NCBI RefSeq assembly: GCF_015686655.1
Contig: NZ_JADPMP010000018.1
Span: forward strand, 1 to 32,225
Reading direction: 5' to 3'
Source: Pontibacter sp. FD36
GTDB taxonomy: Bacteria; Bacteroidota; Bacteroidia; Cytophagales; Hymenobacteraceae
Length of the DNA stretch: 32,225 bases
The number at the start of each line of letters is the position of its first letter. Within the stretch, counting starts at the first letter, position 1. Position numbers and translations under genes: made by a program. Under the pieces are notes generated by a model that had not been told where the DNA came from, made no database searches, and worked only from the letters and a program-made list of their open reading frames with translations. Positions 17,408 through 25,286 of the stretch are shown in pieces.

Positions 17408-18319
17408 CTATACATGCACGTGACGCTCAGCATGGTAGGAAGAGCGTACCAGCGGACCGGACTCCACATATTTGATCCCGCGCTTCAGTCCTTCTTCTCT
17501 GTAATGATCAAATAAATCCGGGTGAATGAACTCAGCCACCTCAATATGGAGCTTGGTTGGCTGCAGATACTGGCCCAGTGTCAGAATGTCGCAACCATTA
17601 GCAGCAAGGTCGTCCATGGTCTGGTATACCTGCTCGCGGGTTTCGCCCAGCCCCAGCATGATACCGGTTTTAGTGCGCTTGCCATACTCTTTGGTGCGGC
17701 GAATCTGCTCTAGGCTGCGGTCATACTTAGCTTGTGGTCGCACACGGCGGTATAGCTCTTTCACTGTCTCCATGTTGTGCGATACCACTTCCTGGCCCGG
17801 CGAGATCATTGTGATCAGGGCATCCCAGCTGGCCTTCACATCAGGGATAAGAGTTTCAATAGTAGTGGCAGGAGAAAGCTCTTTTACCATCCGCACGGTT
17901 TCATGCCAGATGGCGGCACCGCGGTCTTTGAGTTCGTCGCGGTTCACAGAAGTAATTACAGCGTGCTTCACGCCCATTAGCTGAATCGCTTCAGCCACAC
18001 GGCGCGGCTCGTCTTGGTCGTATTCGTTAGGGCGGCCCGTAGCCACGGCACAGAAAGAGCAGCTGCGTGTACACACATTGCCCAGAATCATGAAAGTAGC
18101 TGTACCGGCTCCCCAGCACTCACCCATGTTAGGGCAGTTGCCACTCTCACAGATGGTATGCAGCTTATACTCGTCTACGATGTTTCTAACCTTCGCATAC
18201 TCTTTCCCTACCGGCAGCTTTACGCGCAGCCAGTTTGGCTTGCGTGGCTGACCCAAAGCATTGAGCCCCTCGGGCTTCGCGTTGGGTTGTATTACCGGAA
18301 GTGTCATCATTTCATCCAT
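17408..18319 (-). CDS. lipA: Lipoyl synthase
   Basis: LipA is a radical SAM enzyme that inserts two sulfurs into protein-bound octanoyl groups to make lipoyl cofactors of GcvH and the E2 subunits of oxo-acid dehydrogenases. The 303-residue protein has the auxiliary cluster cysteines CESGNCPNMGEC (57, 62, 68), the radical SAM motif CTRSCSFC (83, 87, 90), GLGET, and the closing RSSYHAE whose serine ligates the auxiliary cluster. The length is normal (E. coli 321). Both main users of its product, glycine cleavage (gcvP, 2407-5325) and a branched-chain-type E1 (20347-22326), are in this window. A -7 box ends only four bases before the ATG, suggesting a leaderless transcript; ATGs at codons 4 and 5 are alternatives. 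Confidence 0.97.
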   Translation of the reverse strand: MDEMMTLPVIQPNAKPEGLNALGQPRKPNWLRVKLPVGKEYAKVRNIVDEYKLHTICESGNCPNMGECWGAGTATFMILGNVCTRSCSFCAVATGRPNEYDQDEPRRVAEAIQLMGVKHAVITSVNRDELKDRGAAIWHETVRMVKELSPATTIETLIPDVKASWDALITMISPGQEVVSHNMETVKELYRRVRPQAKYDRSLEQIRRTKEYGKRTKTGIMLGLGETREQVYQTMDDLAANGCDILTLGQYLQPTKLHIEVAEFIHPDLFDHYREEGLKRGIKYVESGPLVRSSYHAERHVHV

Positions 18320-18323
18320 GCTG

Positions 18324-18357
18324 CAAAGATAGGTATAATGCGTTAAGACTTCAGCAA
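18324..18357 (-). promoter_or_regulatory. Probable lipA promoter, giving a leaderless or near-leaderless mRNA
   Basis: The complement of 18324-18331 reads TATCTTTG, a full -7 consensus. A TTG (complement of 18355-18357) lies 23 bases upstream, longer than the usual 19-21. Only CAGC separates the box from the ATG at 18319. One TATACCT heptamer overlaps the upstream end of the box. Confidence 0.5.
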
Positions 18358-18443
18358 AAGCATCCGGAAATTAAGGCTATGCCGCCCATCATCAGGTGCT
18401 TTCCTCTCAACAAGCAATTGCAGGAAATTGTTCTCAGCCCCTC

Positions 18444-19172
18444 TTACTTGCGGCGGCCGTAGTAGATGTTCAGGTACACGGAGGTAAACAGGCTGTAGTT
18501 CTCTGTCTGCGGGATCATGACCATGTCTTTAAAGAACTTCTCGACCATAAAACCTACTTCCACACCTGTAATGCTCTCGCGGTAGCGGCCGTACTCAAAG
18601 CTCAGGCCTGCTTTAGCATGCACACCCAGATTGATGTTAGTCTCGCCCAGGCCAGTAAGCACGTTTGCATTGCCCAGCGTGTTTTCGAAGCTCAAATGCT
18701 TATTCGGGTCATAGGCCTCGGTGCGAATGTCACTGCCAAGGCCGCCGGCATAGTCGTAGCGGATGTAGTAAGGTATGAGCAATCCCAGCGAAGGGCCTAT
18801 TGCGCCCAGTGCATTCACCTGCACGCCGCTTTCGGCAGCTTTACGGAACAACACATGCTCCAGCCCATAGTGCGGGCGCACTGAGAAGAAATGGTTTTGC
18901 TTGCCTGCTATAAAATGATCGCCTGACCCTGGGTTGTAAAGCCTGTTTTCTTTCGGATGTTTGATCTCCACGATCTCGAGGCCACCAAAACGGTAGAGTC
19001 GCTCTTTCATGAACCAGGAGCTACGCACAAATACGCCACCCAGCAGGCCGCCGTTCGAATTCAGGTTGATGCCGTAGCTGAGTTCATTGCTAAAGTCATC
19101 GTCAGACTGAGCTGCAGCCGGCAAAACCAGCACCAGTGTCATAGCAATTGTGAGTAACAGGTTTCTTGCCAC
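18444..19172 (-). CDS. Outer-membrane beta-barrel protein of unknown function
   Basis: The 242-residue protein has a Sec signal peptide (MARNLLLTIAMTLVLVLPAAAQ). Its mature part alternates hydrophobic and polar residues in short strands separated by Gly/Asn turns, and ends in an aromatic-rich strand (FTSVYLNIYYGRRK), all typical of an outer-membrane barrel. LSYGINLNSNGGLLGGVFVRSSW near the start and FEYGRYRESITGVEVGFMVEKFF near the end look like strands. I recognise it only as a conserved Bacteroidota hypothetical. It lies between ytxJ and lipA on the same strand, with gaps of 163 and 124 bases, so it is probably its own transcription unit. Confidence 0.8.
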   Translation of the reverse strand: MARNLLLTIAMTLVLVLPAAAQSDDDFSNELSYGINLNSNGGLLGGVFVRSSWFMKERLYRFGGLEIVEIKHPKENRLYNPGSGDHFIAGKQNHFFSVRPHYGLEHVLFRKAAESGVQVNALGAIGPSLGLLIPYYIRYDYAGGLGSDIRTEAYDPNKHLSFENTLGNANVLTGLGETNINLGVHAKAGLSFEYGRYRESITGVEVGFMVEKFFKDMVMIPQTENYSLFTSVYLNIYYGRRK

Positions 19173-19335
19173 CTTTATACAATTTGGGTTAGGTACGTTC
19201 TATCCAAAGGCCGGAACCAAAAGCAGGCGGTATCAGGCATTCGAAGCCATACAGCCCAGCTTACAACTCCGGTCAGGATGGCTACTATCAAGGAATACAG
19301 GTTATCAATGGGGCCGGACTAACGGCTCTGAATTA

Positions 19336-19677
19336 TCAGGCCACCAAGCTCTTCTTCATCGAGTCAATGCTGATGCTCAAATGTGAGGCATCATACGCGC
19401 ACATACCATCCTGGATAAGCAGCAGTTGGGGTGACTGGTGCTGTACTTGAAACACTTCCGCTATTTCATTCGAAACAGGTCGGTAGCGTAACAGGTCAAG
19501 ATAGTAAGGCTTAATATGGTCTACACCGGCACCATCCCACTGGCGCTCCAATCTGCTTTTGGCAGTGGAGCTGATAGAACATGATGTACTATGCTTAAAT
19601 ATCACCACCGGGGTGAGCTTCGACTCTTCAATTATGGTATCTAATTGCTCTACGCTTGTAAGCGGATGCCAATTCAT
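19336..19677 (-). CDS. ytxJ: Bacillithiol-associated monothiol protein YtxJ (DUF2847)
   Basis: The 113-residue thioredoxin-fold protein matches YtxJ: it opens NWHPLTSVEQLDTIIEES, has the active-site-like KHSTSCSISSTAK with a single cysteine (Cys33), then the LDLLRYRPVSNEIAEVFQVQHQSPQ segment carrying the cis-proline region. YtxJ proteins occur in bacteria that make bacillithiol and are thought to act as bacilliredoxin-like monothiol redox proteins. The ATG at 19677 is chosen; an in-frame upstream start would add a basic stretch that overlaps the preceding gene and is not part of the family. It starts 16 bases after the stop of the 118-residue protein and is probably co-transcribed with it. 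Confidence 0.88.
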   Translation of the reverse strand: MNWHPLTSVEQLDTIIEESKLTPVVIFKHSTSCSISSTAKSRLERQWDGAGVDHIKPYYLDLLRYRPVSNEIAEVFQVQHQSPQLLLIQDGMCAYDASHLSISIDSMKKSLVA

Positions 19678-19693
19678 AGCTATCTGGTTAGGT

Positions 19694-20050
19694 TTACTTT
19701 TCCTTTTTCCGGAAAAGCCTGAATTTCTTTTTCTCACGGACAGCCGGGTCACGCTGCACGGCCTCCTTCGTGCCATCTTGCTGTGGTTTGAACAACCCCA
19801 GCATCGGGCGCTGCCTCAATTTGCCAGACTCGCCCTTTTTCAAGGTATAGGCGTCCATGTTCAGGTGTGTTTCCTTATAGGTGGTTGCCTCTACCTGGTT
19901 GGCTTCCCGCAGCGACTGACGCAGCAAGCGACCGTGCTTATCTGTCATGGTATAGCTGATCTGACTAAATGCAGGCCATGCCGCTAGAAACAGCATACCT
20001 GTCATTACCACCAAACGTTTCGTTTGCTTTTCAAATCCCAACTTTTCCAT
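19694..20050 (-). CDS. Small secreted protein, unknown function
   Basis: This 118-residue protein is not a family I can name. The N-terminus looks like a Sec signal peptide with a long basic start (KQTKRLVVMTGMLFLAAWPAFSQ, broken here as MEKLGFEKQTKRLVVM then TGMLFLAAWPAFSQ), and an internal Met could be the true start. The mature part is charged, with ISYTMTDKHGRLLRQSLREANQV and a highly basic C-terminus (KKKFRLFRKKEK). It is followed 16 bases later by ytxJ and lies 54 bases after a small lipoprotein gene, all on the minus strand behind the E1 dehydrogenase. Confidence 0.7.
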   Translation of the reverse strand: MEKLGFEKQTKRLVVMTGMLFLAAWPAFSQISYTMTDKHGRLLRQSLREANQVEATTYKETHLNMDAYTLKKGESGKLRQRPMLGLFKPQQDGTKEAVQRDPAVREKKKFRLFRKKEK

Positions 20051-20104
20051 AACAGCTTTCCATCTACAGTTGTTATACTGAATTCGGGAATAGGAGTTGC
20101 TCCC

Positions 20105-20311
20105 CTAAAAAATTCCCATTCGCTTCTTCTTCACACGGCCGTTTTTGTCCATGTCCACCCGTACGGCTTCCAGTCCGGAGGCATTTTTACCGGACACTTT
20201 ACTCGTCTTGCCAGGCTTCGGGCAAGGTATAATCCCCTTGCGCTGACAGCCCGACCCGAACAGCAGTGCCATGCACAGCAGGCCTAACACCCAATATCTA
20301 CTTTTCTGCAT
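20105..20311 (-). CDS. Small basic lipoprotein, unknown function
   Basis: The 68-residue product has a lipoprotein signal (KSRYWVLGLLCMALLFGSGC) with the lipidated Cys at residue 22. The mature part is short and basic: QRKGIIPCPKPGK, then EAVRVDMDKNGRVKKKRMG. Similar tiny lipoproteins with an IPCP motif are seen in Bacteroidota, without known function. The ATG at 20311 is used; longer in-frame readings run back into the E1 dehydrogenase gene on the same strand and are not credible. It begins 35 bases after the E1 stop, so it is probably transcribed with it. Confidence 0.75.
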   Translation of the reverse strand: MQKSRYWVLGLLCMALLFGSGCQRKGIIPCPKPGKTSKVSGKNASGLEAVRVDMDKNGRVKKKRMGIF

Positions 20312-20346
20312 CACAAGCAATATACGTTTATTTCCTCTATTTTCCG

Positions 20347-22326
20347 CTAAAATGCCATAATGCTCTCCACCTTCTCGCGCAGGCGCTGCTTTGGCAGGAA
20401 CTCCTGTTCCAACGGCGGCGCAAACGGCACGGCCGTATCCAGACTGGCAACACGTGTTACCGGGCCGTCGAGCAGCTCGAAGCAGTTCTCCCCGATCCAA
20501 GCCGCTATCTCGCCGCCTATACCGCCGGTCATGGTGTCTTCGTGCAGAATAATAACGCGGCCGGTACGGGCTACGGTATCTCGCACAGCTTCTTTGTCCC
20601 AAGGCAGCAGCGAGCGTAGGTCCAGTATGTCGAAGCTGATGTCCGTCATTTCCTGCTGCAGTTGCTTGGCCCAGTGCACGCCCATGCCGTAGGTGATGAT
20701 GGAGATATCCGATCCCTCAGCCACTAACTTAGCCTTGCCAATCTCTACAGTATAATAATCGTCTGGAATTTCCTGGGAAATGGAGCGGTAGAGCAGCTTG
20801 TGCTCAAAGTACATCACCGGATTCGGATCTTCGATGGCTGCGTTCAGCAAACCTTTGGCATCGTATGGCGATGACGGATACACAATCTTTAGGCCCGGGG
20901 TATGGAAGAACCAGGCTTCATTGCTCTGCGAGTGGAACGGACCCGCAGCTGCACCCGCGCCAGTTGGCATCCGCACCACCACATCGGCATTTTGCCCCCA
21001 GCGGTAGTGGCTCTTGGCCAGGTTGTTCACGATCTGGCTAAAGCCAGCGCTCACGAAATCTGCGAACTGCATTTCGACCATGCTCTTCTTGCCCTTCACG
21101 GACATACCCAAGCCTATACCTAGTATAGCTGATTCGCAAAGCGGTGTGTTGCGCACGCGGTCTTTGCCAAACTGGTCGACAAAGCCCTCTGTTATTTTGA
21201 AAACACCACCGTACTCAGCAATATCCTGCCCCATCAGCACCAGTTCCGAGAAGCGCTCCATGCTCTGGCGCAGGCCATCTGAAATGGCGTCTACATAGCG
21301 TCGCTCGGTTTTGGCATCCGAAGCAGGTTTGATCACCTCTTGCTCAAAAGGACGGTACATGTCCTCTATTTCTTCTTCTCTGTTGGCTTCCGGCATTGGC
21401 GTCGCAAAGGCGGTTTGCAGCCCCTCTTCGATTTCGGCCTTTATCTCTTCGCGTATACCTTCGATGGCTTTTGGCGTCAGGATCACTTCGTCGAGCAGGT
21501 ACTTCTCAAAGTTCTCCACCGGATCTTTTTTCGACCACTTCTCAAATAGCTCCTGCGGCACATACTTGGTACCGCTGGCCTCTTCGTGGCCGCGCATGCG
21601 GAAGGTGATCGCCTCGATCAGCATCGGGCGCGGGTTCTTGCGCATGCTGTAGGCAGCCTGACGCACCGTATCGTATACCTCCACAATGTTATTGCCGTCG
21701 ATCTGCAAGGCATCTATACCATAAGCTGGGCCTTTGTCGATGAAGTGCTTGAACTTGAATTGCTCGTTGCTCGGCGTGGAAAGGCCGTAGCCGTTGTTCT
21801 CGATCATGAAGATAACCGGCAGATTCCAGACAGCCGCCACGTTCAGCGCCTCGTGGAAGTCACCTTCTGATGCACCGCCATCGCCGCTAAACACGAGCGC
21901 CACTTTCTCTTTGTTATCCAGCAAGTCAGCTAAGGCTATACCATCGGCCACTGCCAGCTGCGGACCCAAGTGCGAGATCATGCCCACAATGTGGTGCTCG
22001 TTGGAGCCGAAGTGGAAAGAGCGGTCGCGGCCCTTCGTAAAGCCAGTCTTCTTGCCCTGAAACTGCGCAAAGAGTCTGTCCAAAGGCACTTCGCGGCTGG
22101 TGAACACTCCCAGGTTGCGGTGAAGCGGCAAGATATACTCGTCTGATTCCAGCGCCATGGCCGAGCCCACGGAGATGGCCTCCTGCCCTATACCTGAGAA
22201 CCACTTACTCACTTTGCCCTGGCGCAGCAGCACCAGCATGCGCTCCTCGATCATACGGGGCTTCAGGATACCTTTATATAAGGCGATCAGTTCGTCGTCA
22301 GAGTATTCTTTGCGGTTATAATTCAT
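20347..22326 (-). CDS. Fused alpha-beta E1 component of a 2-oxo acid (branched-chain type) dehydrogenase
   Basis: The 659-residue protein fuses the E1 alpha (about 1-330) and E1 beta (about 340-659) subunits. The alpha part holds the thiamine diphosphate motif from GDGGASEGDFHEALN to ENN (148-178). The beta part has MGQDIAEYGGVFKITEG, the MVEMQFADF segment and the MPTGAGAAAGPFHSQSNEAWF loop typical of E1 beta. E1 decarboxylates 2-oxo acids and transfers the acyl group to lipoyl-E2. The fused layout is common in Bacteroidota and is usually labelled branched-chain 2-oxoisovalerate dehydrogenase; pyruvate cannot be excluded from sequence alone. E2 and E3 genes are not in the window. lipA, supplying its partner's cofactor, lies four genes downstream. 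Confidence 0.93.
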   Translation of the reverse strand: MNYNRKEYSDDELIALYKGILKPRMIEERMLVLLRQGKVSKWFSGIGQEAISVGSAMALESDEYILPLHRNLGVFTSREVPLDRLFAQFQGKKTGFTKGRDRSFHFGSNEHHIVGMISHLGPQLAVADGIALADLLDNKEKVALVFSGDGGASEGDFHEALNVAAVWNLPVIFMIENNGYGLSTPSNEQFKFKHFIDKGPAYGIDALQIDGNNIVEVYDTVRQAAYSMRKNPRPMLIEAITFRMRGHEEASGTKYVPQELFEKWSKKDPVENFEKYLLDEVILTPKAIEGIREEIKAEIEEGLQTAFATPMPEANREEEIEDMYRPFEQEVIKPASDAKTERRYVDAISDGLRQSMERFSELVLMGQDIAEYGGVFKITEGFVDQFGKDRVRNTPLCESAILGIGLGMSVKGKKSMVEMQFADFVSAGFSQIVNNLAKSHYRWGQNADVVVRMPTGAGAAAGPFHSQSNEAWFFHTPGLKIVYPSSPYDAKGLLNAAIEDPNPVMYFEHKLLYRSISQEIPDDYYTVEIGKAKLVAEGSDISIITYGMGVHWAKQLQQEMTDISFDILDLRSLLPWDKEAVRDTVARTGRVIILHEDTMTGGIGGEIAAWIGENCFELLDGPVTRVASLDTAVPFAPPLEQEFLPKQRLREKVESIMAF

Positions 22327-22623
22327 CTTATGATGCGGAAAATTCGTTGTGATATGGCAGCATAACGTTTGCTTAAGCCGCCGATTATGGTGCTAATTTA
22401 TAAATTTGTTCGGTACTTCGTGTCTTACCGGCTCTGGCATACGCAACAAGCGGCGTCCGAAAGACCGTAAAGAAAGCAAAAGCTACAGAAAACCAGTCAG
22501 GCCTGCAAGTATTTGCAGGTTTTGATTGAACAGGGCACAAGGTATACCTGTTAAAAAAGAATTGACAGGAAAAAAATCAGGGAAAGGTAACATCGGTTGC
22601 CGTCCTTTAAAGAGAAGAAAATT
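22327..22623. other. Divergent intergenic region with an orphan hairpin
   Basis: Between the divergent E1 and M16 genes lies a perfect 7-bp hairpin, CCTGCAA / TTGCAGG (22502-22508, 22513-22519), followed by TTTT on the plus strand. A 10-bp palindrome AGGTATACCT lies at 22540-22549, two overlapping copies of the TATACCT motif. No good TTG-N19-TAnnTTTG promoter was found for either gene. Confidence 0.4.
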
Positions 22624-23889
22624 ATGATACAGTTTCAGGAATTTACGCTGGATAACGGACTGCGTGTGATCGTGCACGAAGACCACACCTCGCCGATGGC
22701 CGTGCTAAACGTGCTCTACGACGTGGGCTCCCGCGACGAGGAAGAGCAGCATACCGGATTTGCGCACCTGTTTGAGCACCTGATGTTCAGCGGCTCCAAA
22801 CATATACCAGTATACGATGAGCCACTTCAGCGCGTGGGCGGCGAAAACAATGCCTTCACCAGCCCCGACATTACCAACTATTACTTATCCCTACCGGCCC
22901 AGAACATCGAAACCGGCTTTTGGCTGGAGTCGGACCGCATGCTGGACCTCGCTTTCAGTGATCACGGACTGGAAGTACAGCGCAAGGTCGTGGTAGAGGA
23001 GTTTAAGCAGAACTACCTAAACCAGCCTTATGGTGATGTGTGGCTGAAGCTGCGCCCATTGGCCTACGAGCAGCACCCTTACAAATGGGCGACCATCGGC
23101 AAGGAGATCGCGCACATCGAAGACGCCACCATGGACATTGTGAAAGCGTTCCACAGGAAACATTACTCCCCGAGCAACGCCATACTGGTGGTGGCCGGCA
23201 ACGTGACTTTTGAGACGGCGAAGGAACTGACCGAAAAATGGTTTGGCCCTATACCTGCCGGCGAGAAGTACGAGCGCCATATACCTAACGAGCCGAAGCA
23301 ACAGGAACCGCGTGTGCTGGAAACCAGCGCCGACGTGCCCTTGAGCGCCATCTACAAGGCCTACCACATGCCGCACCGTAACCACGAAGACTACTACGCC
23401 GTCGACCTGATCAGCGACATACTCGGCCGGGGCAAGTCTTCGCGCCTGTACGAGCAGCTGGTGAAAGAGCAAAAGCTGTTCAACTCTATTTCGGCTTCAG
23501 TAACCGGCTCCATCGAACCGGGCTTGCTCATCATCCAAGGCAAACTCAACGAAGGCGTGGACCTGCAAAAAGCCAATGCTGCCATTGAGGCTATTAATAA
23601 AGAGTTGATGGAAAAGCTCGTGGATGATGAAGAGCTGAACAAAGTAAAAAACCAGGCCGAGACGTCCATTGTGTTCTCTGAAATCGAGCTGCTGAATCGA
23701 GCCATGAACCTGGCCTATGGCAAGCTGCTCGGCGACGCGAACTTCGTGAACACCGAGGGCGAGAAGATTCAGGCCGTGACGCCGCAGGACATCCTGCGCT
23801 GCGCCAAGCAAGTGCTTGATCCGAACAATTGCTCTACCTTGCTTTATAAGGCCGAGAAGAAGGCCCAGCCTGTGGAGCAGGAGGCATAG
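22624..23889 (+). CDS. M16 (pitrilysin/insulinase family) zinc peptidase
   Basis: The 421-residue protein has the inverted zinc motif HLFEH (48-52) within HTGFAHLFEHLMFSGSKHIP. The third ligand glutamate is expected in the VQRKVVVEEFKQNY segment, and the R/Y-containing C-terminal M16 domain follows (ILGRGKSSRLYEQLVKEQKL). The length is that of a two-domain M16B subunit resembling mitochondrial processing peptidase beta. No signal peptide is present at the start chosen (ATG 22624); an in-frame TTG at 22597 would add nine residues without a better start. In many Bacteroidota, M16B genes come in pairs with an inactive partner that lacks the HxxEH; no partner gene follows here. A terminator and a small tandem repeat follow. 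Confidence 0.93.
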   Translation: MIQFQEFTLDNGLRVIVHEDHTSPMAVLNVLYDVGSRDEEEQHTGFAHLFEHLMFSGSKHIPVYDEPLQRVGGENNAFTSPDITNYYLSLPAQNIETGFWLESDRMLDLAFSDHGLEVQRKVVVEEFKQNYLNQPYGDVWLKLRPLAYEQHPYKWATIGKEIAHIEDATMDIVKAFHRKHYSPSNAILVVAGNVTFETAKELTEKWFGPIPAGEKYERHIPNEPKQQEPRVLETSADVPLSAIYKAYHMPHRNHEDYYAVDLISDILGRGKSSRLYEQLVKEQKLFNSISASVTGSIEPGLLIIQGKLNEGVDLQKANAAIEAINKELMEKLVDDEELNKVKNQAETSIVFSEIELLNRAMNLAYGKLLGDANFVNTEGEKIQAVTPQDILRCAKQVLDPNNCSTLLYKAEKKAQPVEQEA

Positions 23890-23890
23890 G

Positions 23891-23928
23891 CAAGTATAGC
23901 TTATATAAACAAGTATAGCTTATATAAA
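23891..23928. repeat. Two tandem 19-bp direct repeats
   Basis: The unit CAAGTATAGCTTATATAAA occurs twice without a gap (23891-23909, 23910-23928), directly between the M16 stop codon and its terminator. The two copies are identical, so the duplication is probably recent. Confidence 0.9.
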
Positions 23929-23932
23929 TAGG

Positions 23933-23966
23933 AGCGGCTGCGGTGAAAACTGCAGCCGCTTTTTCT
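23933..23966 (+). terminator. Terminator of the M16 peptidase gene
   Basis: A 9-bp stem AGCGGCTGC / GCAGCCGCT (23933-23941, 23952-23960) is followed by TTTTTCTTTTT. It sits immediately after the tandem 19-bp repeats. Confidence 0.85.
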
Positions 23967-24057
23967 TTTTCAAAATATACCCCTCTTCTTCAGAATTCCT
24001 CCAAAATCGGTCCGTAACATGCTATACAACCGATTTGTAAAACCTAAATTGAAGAAA

Positions 24058-24507
24058 ATGAAAAAGACTGCATTTGCTATGCTTTTTATGGCAAGCACCC
24101 TATTTGCTTGTGACAATAACTCAGATGACGTAAATCCTGACGACGTACCTGCCGCCGTAAAAGAAACATTGCTCAGTAATTTCCCCGATGCCGCCGACAT
24201 TGATTGGGAGCAGAAAGGAGATGATTACGAAGCAGATTTCGATGTAAACAAAGTAGATTATAGTGCACTGTTTAATGCCTCGGGGAGCCTGATAAAGCAC
24301 AAGCAGGATATACCTGAGTCTGAATTACCGGACGCTGTGCGGGCAGCCATCAACACAGACTATGCTGCCTATCGTCTGGATGATATCGAGCGACTGGAGG
24401 AAGGTCAGACCATGCTGTACCAGATTGAACTGGACAACAATACCAAGGACGAAAAGCTGGTTTACTCCGCCGATGGCCAGCAGGTACAGCAGGCATACTG
24501 GGATTAA
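24058..24507 (+). CDS. PepSY-like (BLIP-like) lipoprotein, copy 1
   Basis: The 149-residue lipoprotein has a signal peptide MKKTAFAMLFMASTLFAC with the lipidated Cys at residue 18, followed by an acidic spacer (DNNSDDVNPDD). The rest is the Bacteroidota PepSY-like/DUF2874 fold: PAAVKETLLSNFPDAADIDWEQKGDDYEADF, then the SGSLIKHKQDI strand, a second half LPDAVRAAINTDY, and the closing YSADGQQVQQAYWD. Such proteins resemble beta-lactamase inhibitor protein in fold but have no known function. An in-frame ATG at 24019 would add 13 basic residues before the signal peptide and is less likely. The next gene is a paralogue with the same ending. Confidence 0.85.
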   Translation: MKKTAFAMLFMASTLFACDNNSDDVNPDDVPAAVKETLLSNFPDAADIDWEQKGDDYEADFDVNKVDYSALFNASGSLIKHKQDIPESELPDAVRAAINTDYAAYRLDDIERLEEGQTMLYQIELDNNTKDEKLVYSADGQQVQQAYWD

Positions 24508-24532
24508 CGAATGCCAAAACTCATTTAATCAG

Positions 24533-24561
24533 AAGCCTGGGGTTCTTAACCTCGGGCTTTT
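24533..24561 (+). terminator. Terminator between the two PepSY-like genes
   Basis: A 12-bp stem with two G-T pairs (24533-24544 with 24548-24559, loop CTT) ends in TTTTA. It separates the paralogues into two transcription units. Confidence 0.7.
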
Positions 24562-24737
24562 ATATTCCATGTAAGGCCGCTCAACCAGCAAGCAGCCTTC
24601 CCTGTCCCCTCCCGACAAATAGTATTCCCTCCGCTTTTGTACTGGAGTGATCATTAATAACCTATTCTACAAAGTTTCTTCAGATTTGCATGCTAAGCTT
24701 AGGACCAAATCATCAGGTTACCTTTCATTACATAATC

Positions 24738-25178
24738 ATGAAGCTACGATTCGCCACCATCACACTTTTTGCAGGACTTCTGGTTTCCTGTGACGATGAT
24801 GTGTTGCCAGAGAAAGTGCCGCTGGAGGTACGGCAAAACCTACTGAACACATTTCCACTTGCCTTTGATATTGAGTGGGAAAGGAGCGGTAAAGATTACG
24901 AGGCTGACTTCAATATGCATGCGGCAGCACATAGCGCACTTTTCCGATACTCAGGTGAGCTTATGCAGTACAAGCGAAACTTACACTCCTCAGAATTACC
25001 AGAAGCTGTCGCCAACTCCATCGCTCAAAACTACCCCAACTACAAGACCGAAGAGGCCGAAGTTGTTGTAAAAGGCGACATTACCACCTATCAGGTAGTG
25101 CTTAAGGGCAAATCAGGAGAACTTGAACTAGCCTTCTCGGCAGAAGGCCGGCAGCTTTCACAGGCCTACTGGGACTGA
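24738..25178 (+). CDS. PepSY-like (BLIP-like) lipoprotein, copy 2
   Basis: The 146-residue paralogue of the preceding gene starts MKLRFATITLFAGLLVSC, with the lipidated Cys at residue 18. It shares the KVPLEVRQNLLNTFPLAFDIEWERSGKDYEADFN pattern, the SALFRYSGELMQYKRNL strand, SSELPEAVANSIAQNYPNYK and the terminal QAYWD. The shared DYEADF and AYWD ends show tandem duplication followed by strong divergence. The ATG at 24738 is used because it opens the signal peptide; an in-frame start at 24690 adds 16 unlikely residues. A possible -7 box CAGATTTG (24681-24688) precedes it, without a good -33. Function unknown. Confidence 0.85.
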   Translation: MKLRFATITLFAGLLVSCDDDVLPEKVPLEVRQNLLNTFPLAFDIEWERSGKDYEADFNMHAAAHSALFRYSGELMQYKRNLHSSELPEAVANSIAQNYPNYKTEEAEVVVKGDITTYQVVLKGKSGELELAFSAEGRQLSQAYWD

Positions 25179-25239
25179 TCCTGCTTCAGTTTCGCTTCAG
25201 TTTGCTATATGTATAGCGTGCAACTTTTTGGGCATAACA

Positions 25240-25270
25240 TTTGTATATACAAACAACAACATTACCTTTG
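25240..25270 (+). promoter_or_regulatory. marR promoter with overlapping palindromic operator
   Basis: TTG at 25241-25243 and TACCTTTG at 25263-25270, with a spacer of exactly 19, form a perfect Bacteroidota promoter. The perfect 14-base palindrome TTTGTATATACAAA (25240-25253) covers the -33 element, so a bound repressor would block the promoter. The same site with one change precedes the aldo/keto reductase gene. Confidence 0.8.
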
Positions 25271-25286
25271 TACCCATATTCAGCCT

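Noticed and set aside
19678..19776. Longer N-terminus for YtxJ
   Set aside because: The added basic residues overlap the upstream gene in another frame and are not part of the family.
25209..25286. Longer N-terminus for the MarR regulator
   Set aside because: It would include the perfect promoter and operator inside the coding region; the ATG at 25287 follows the promoter properly.
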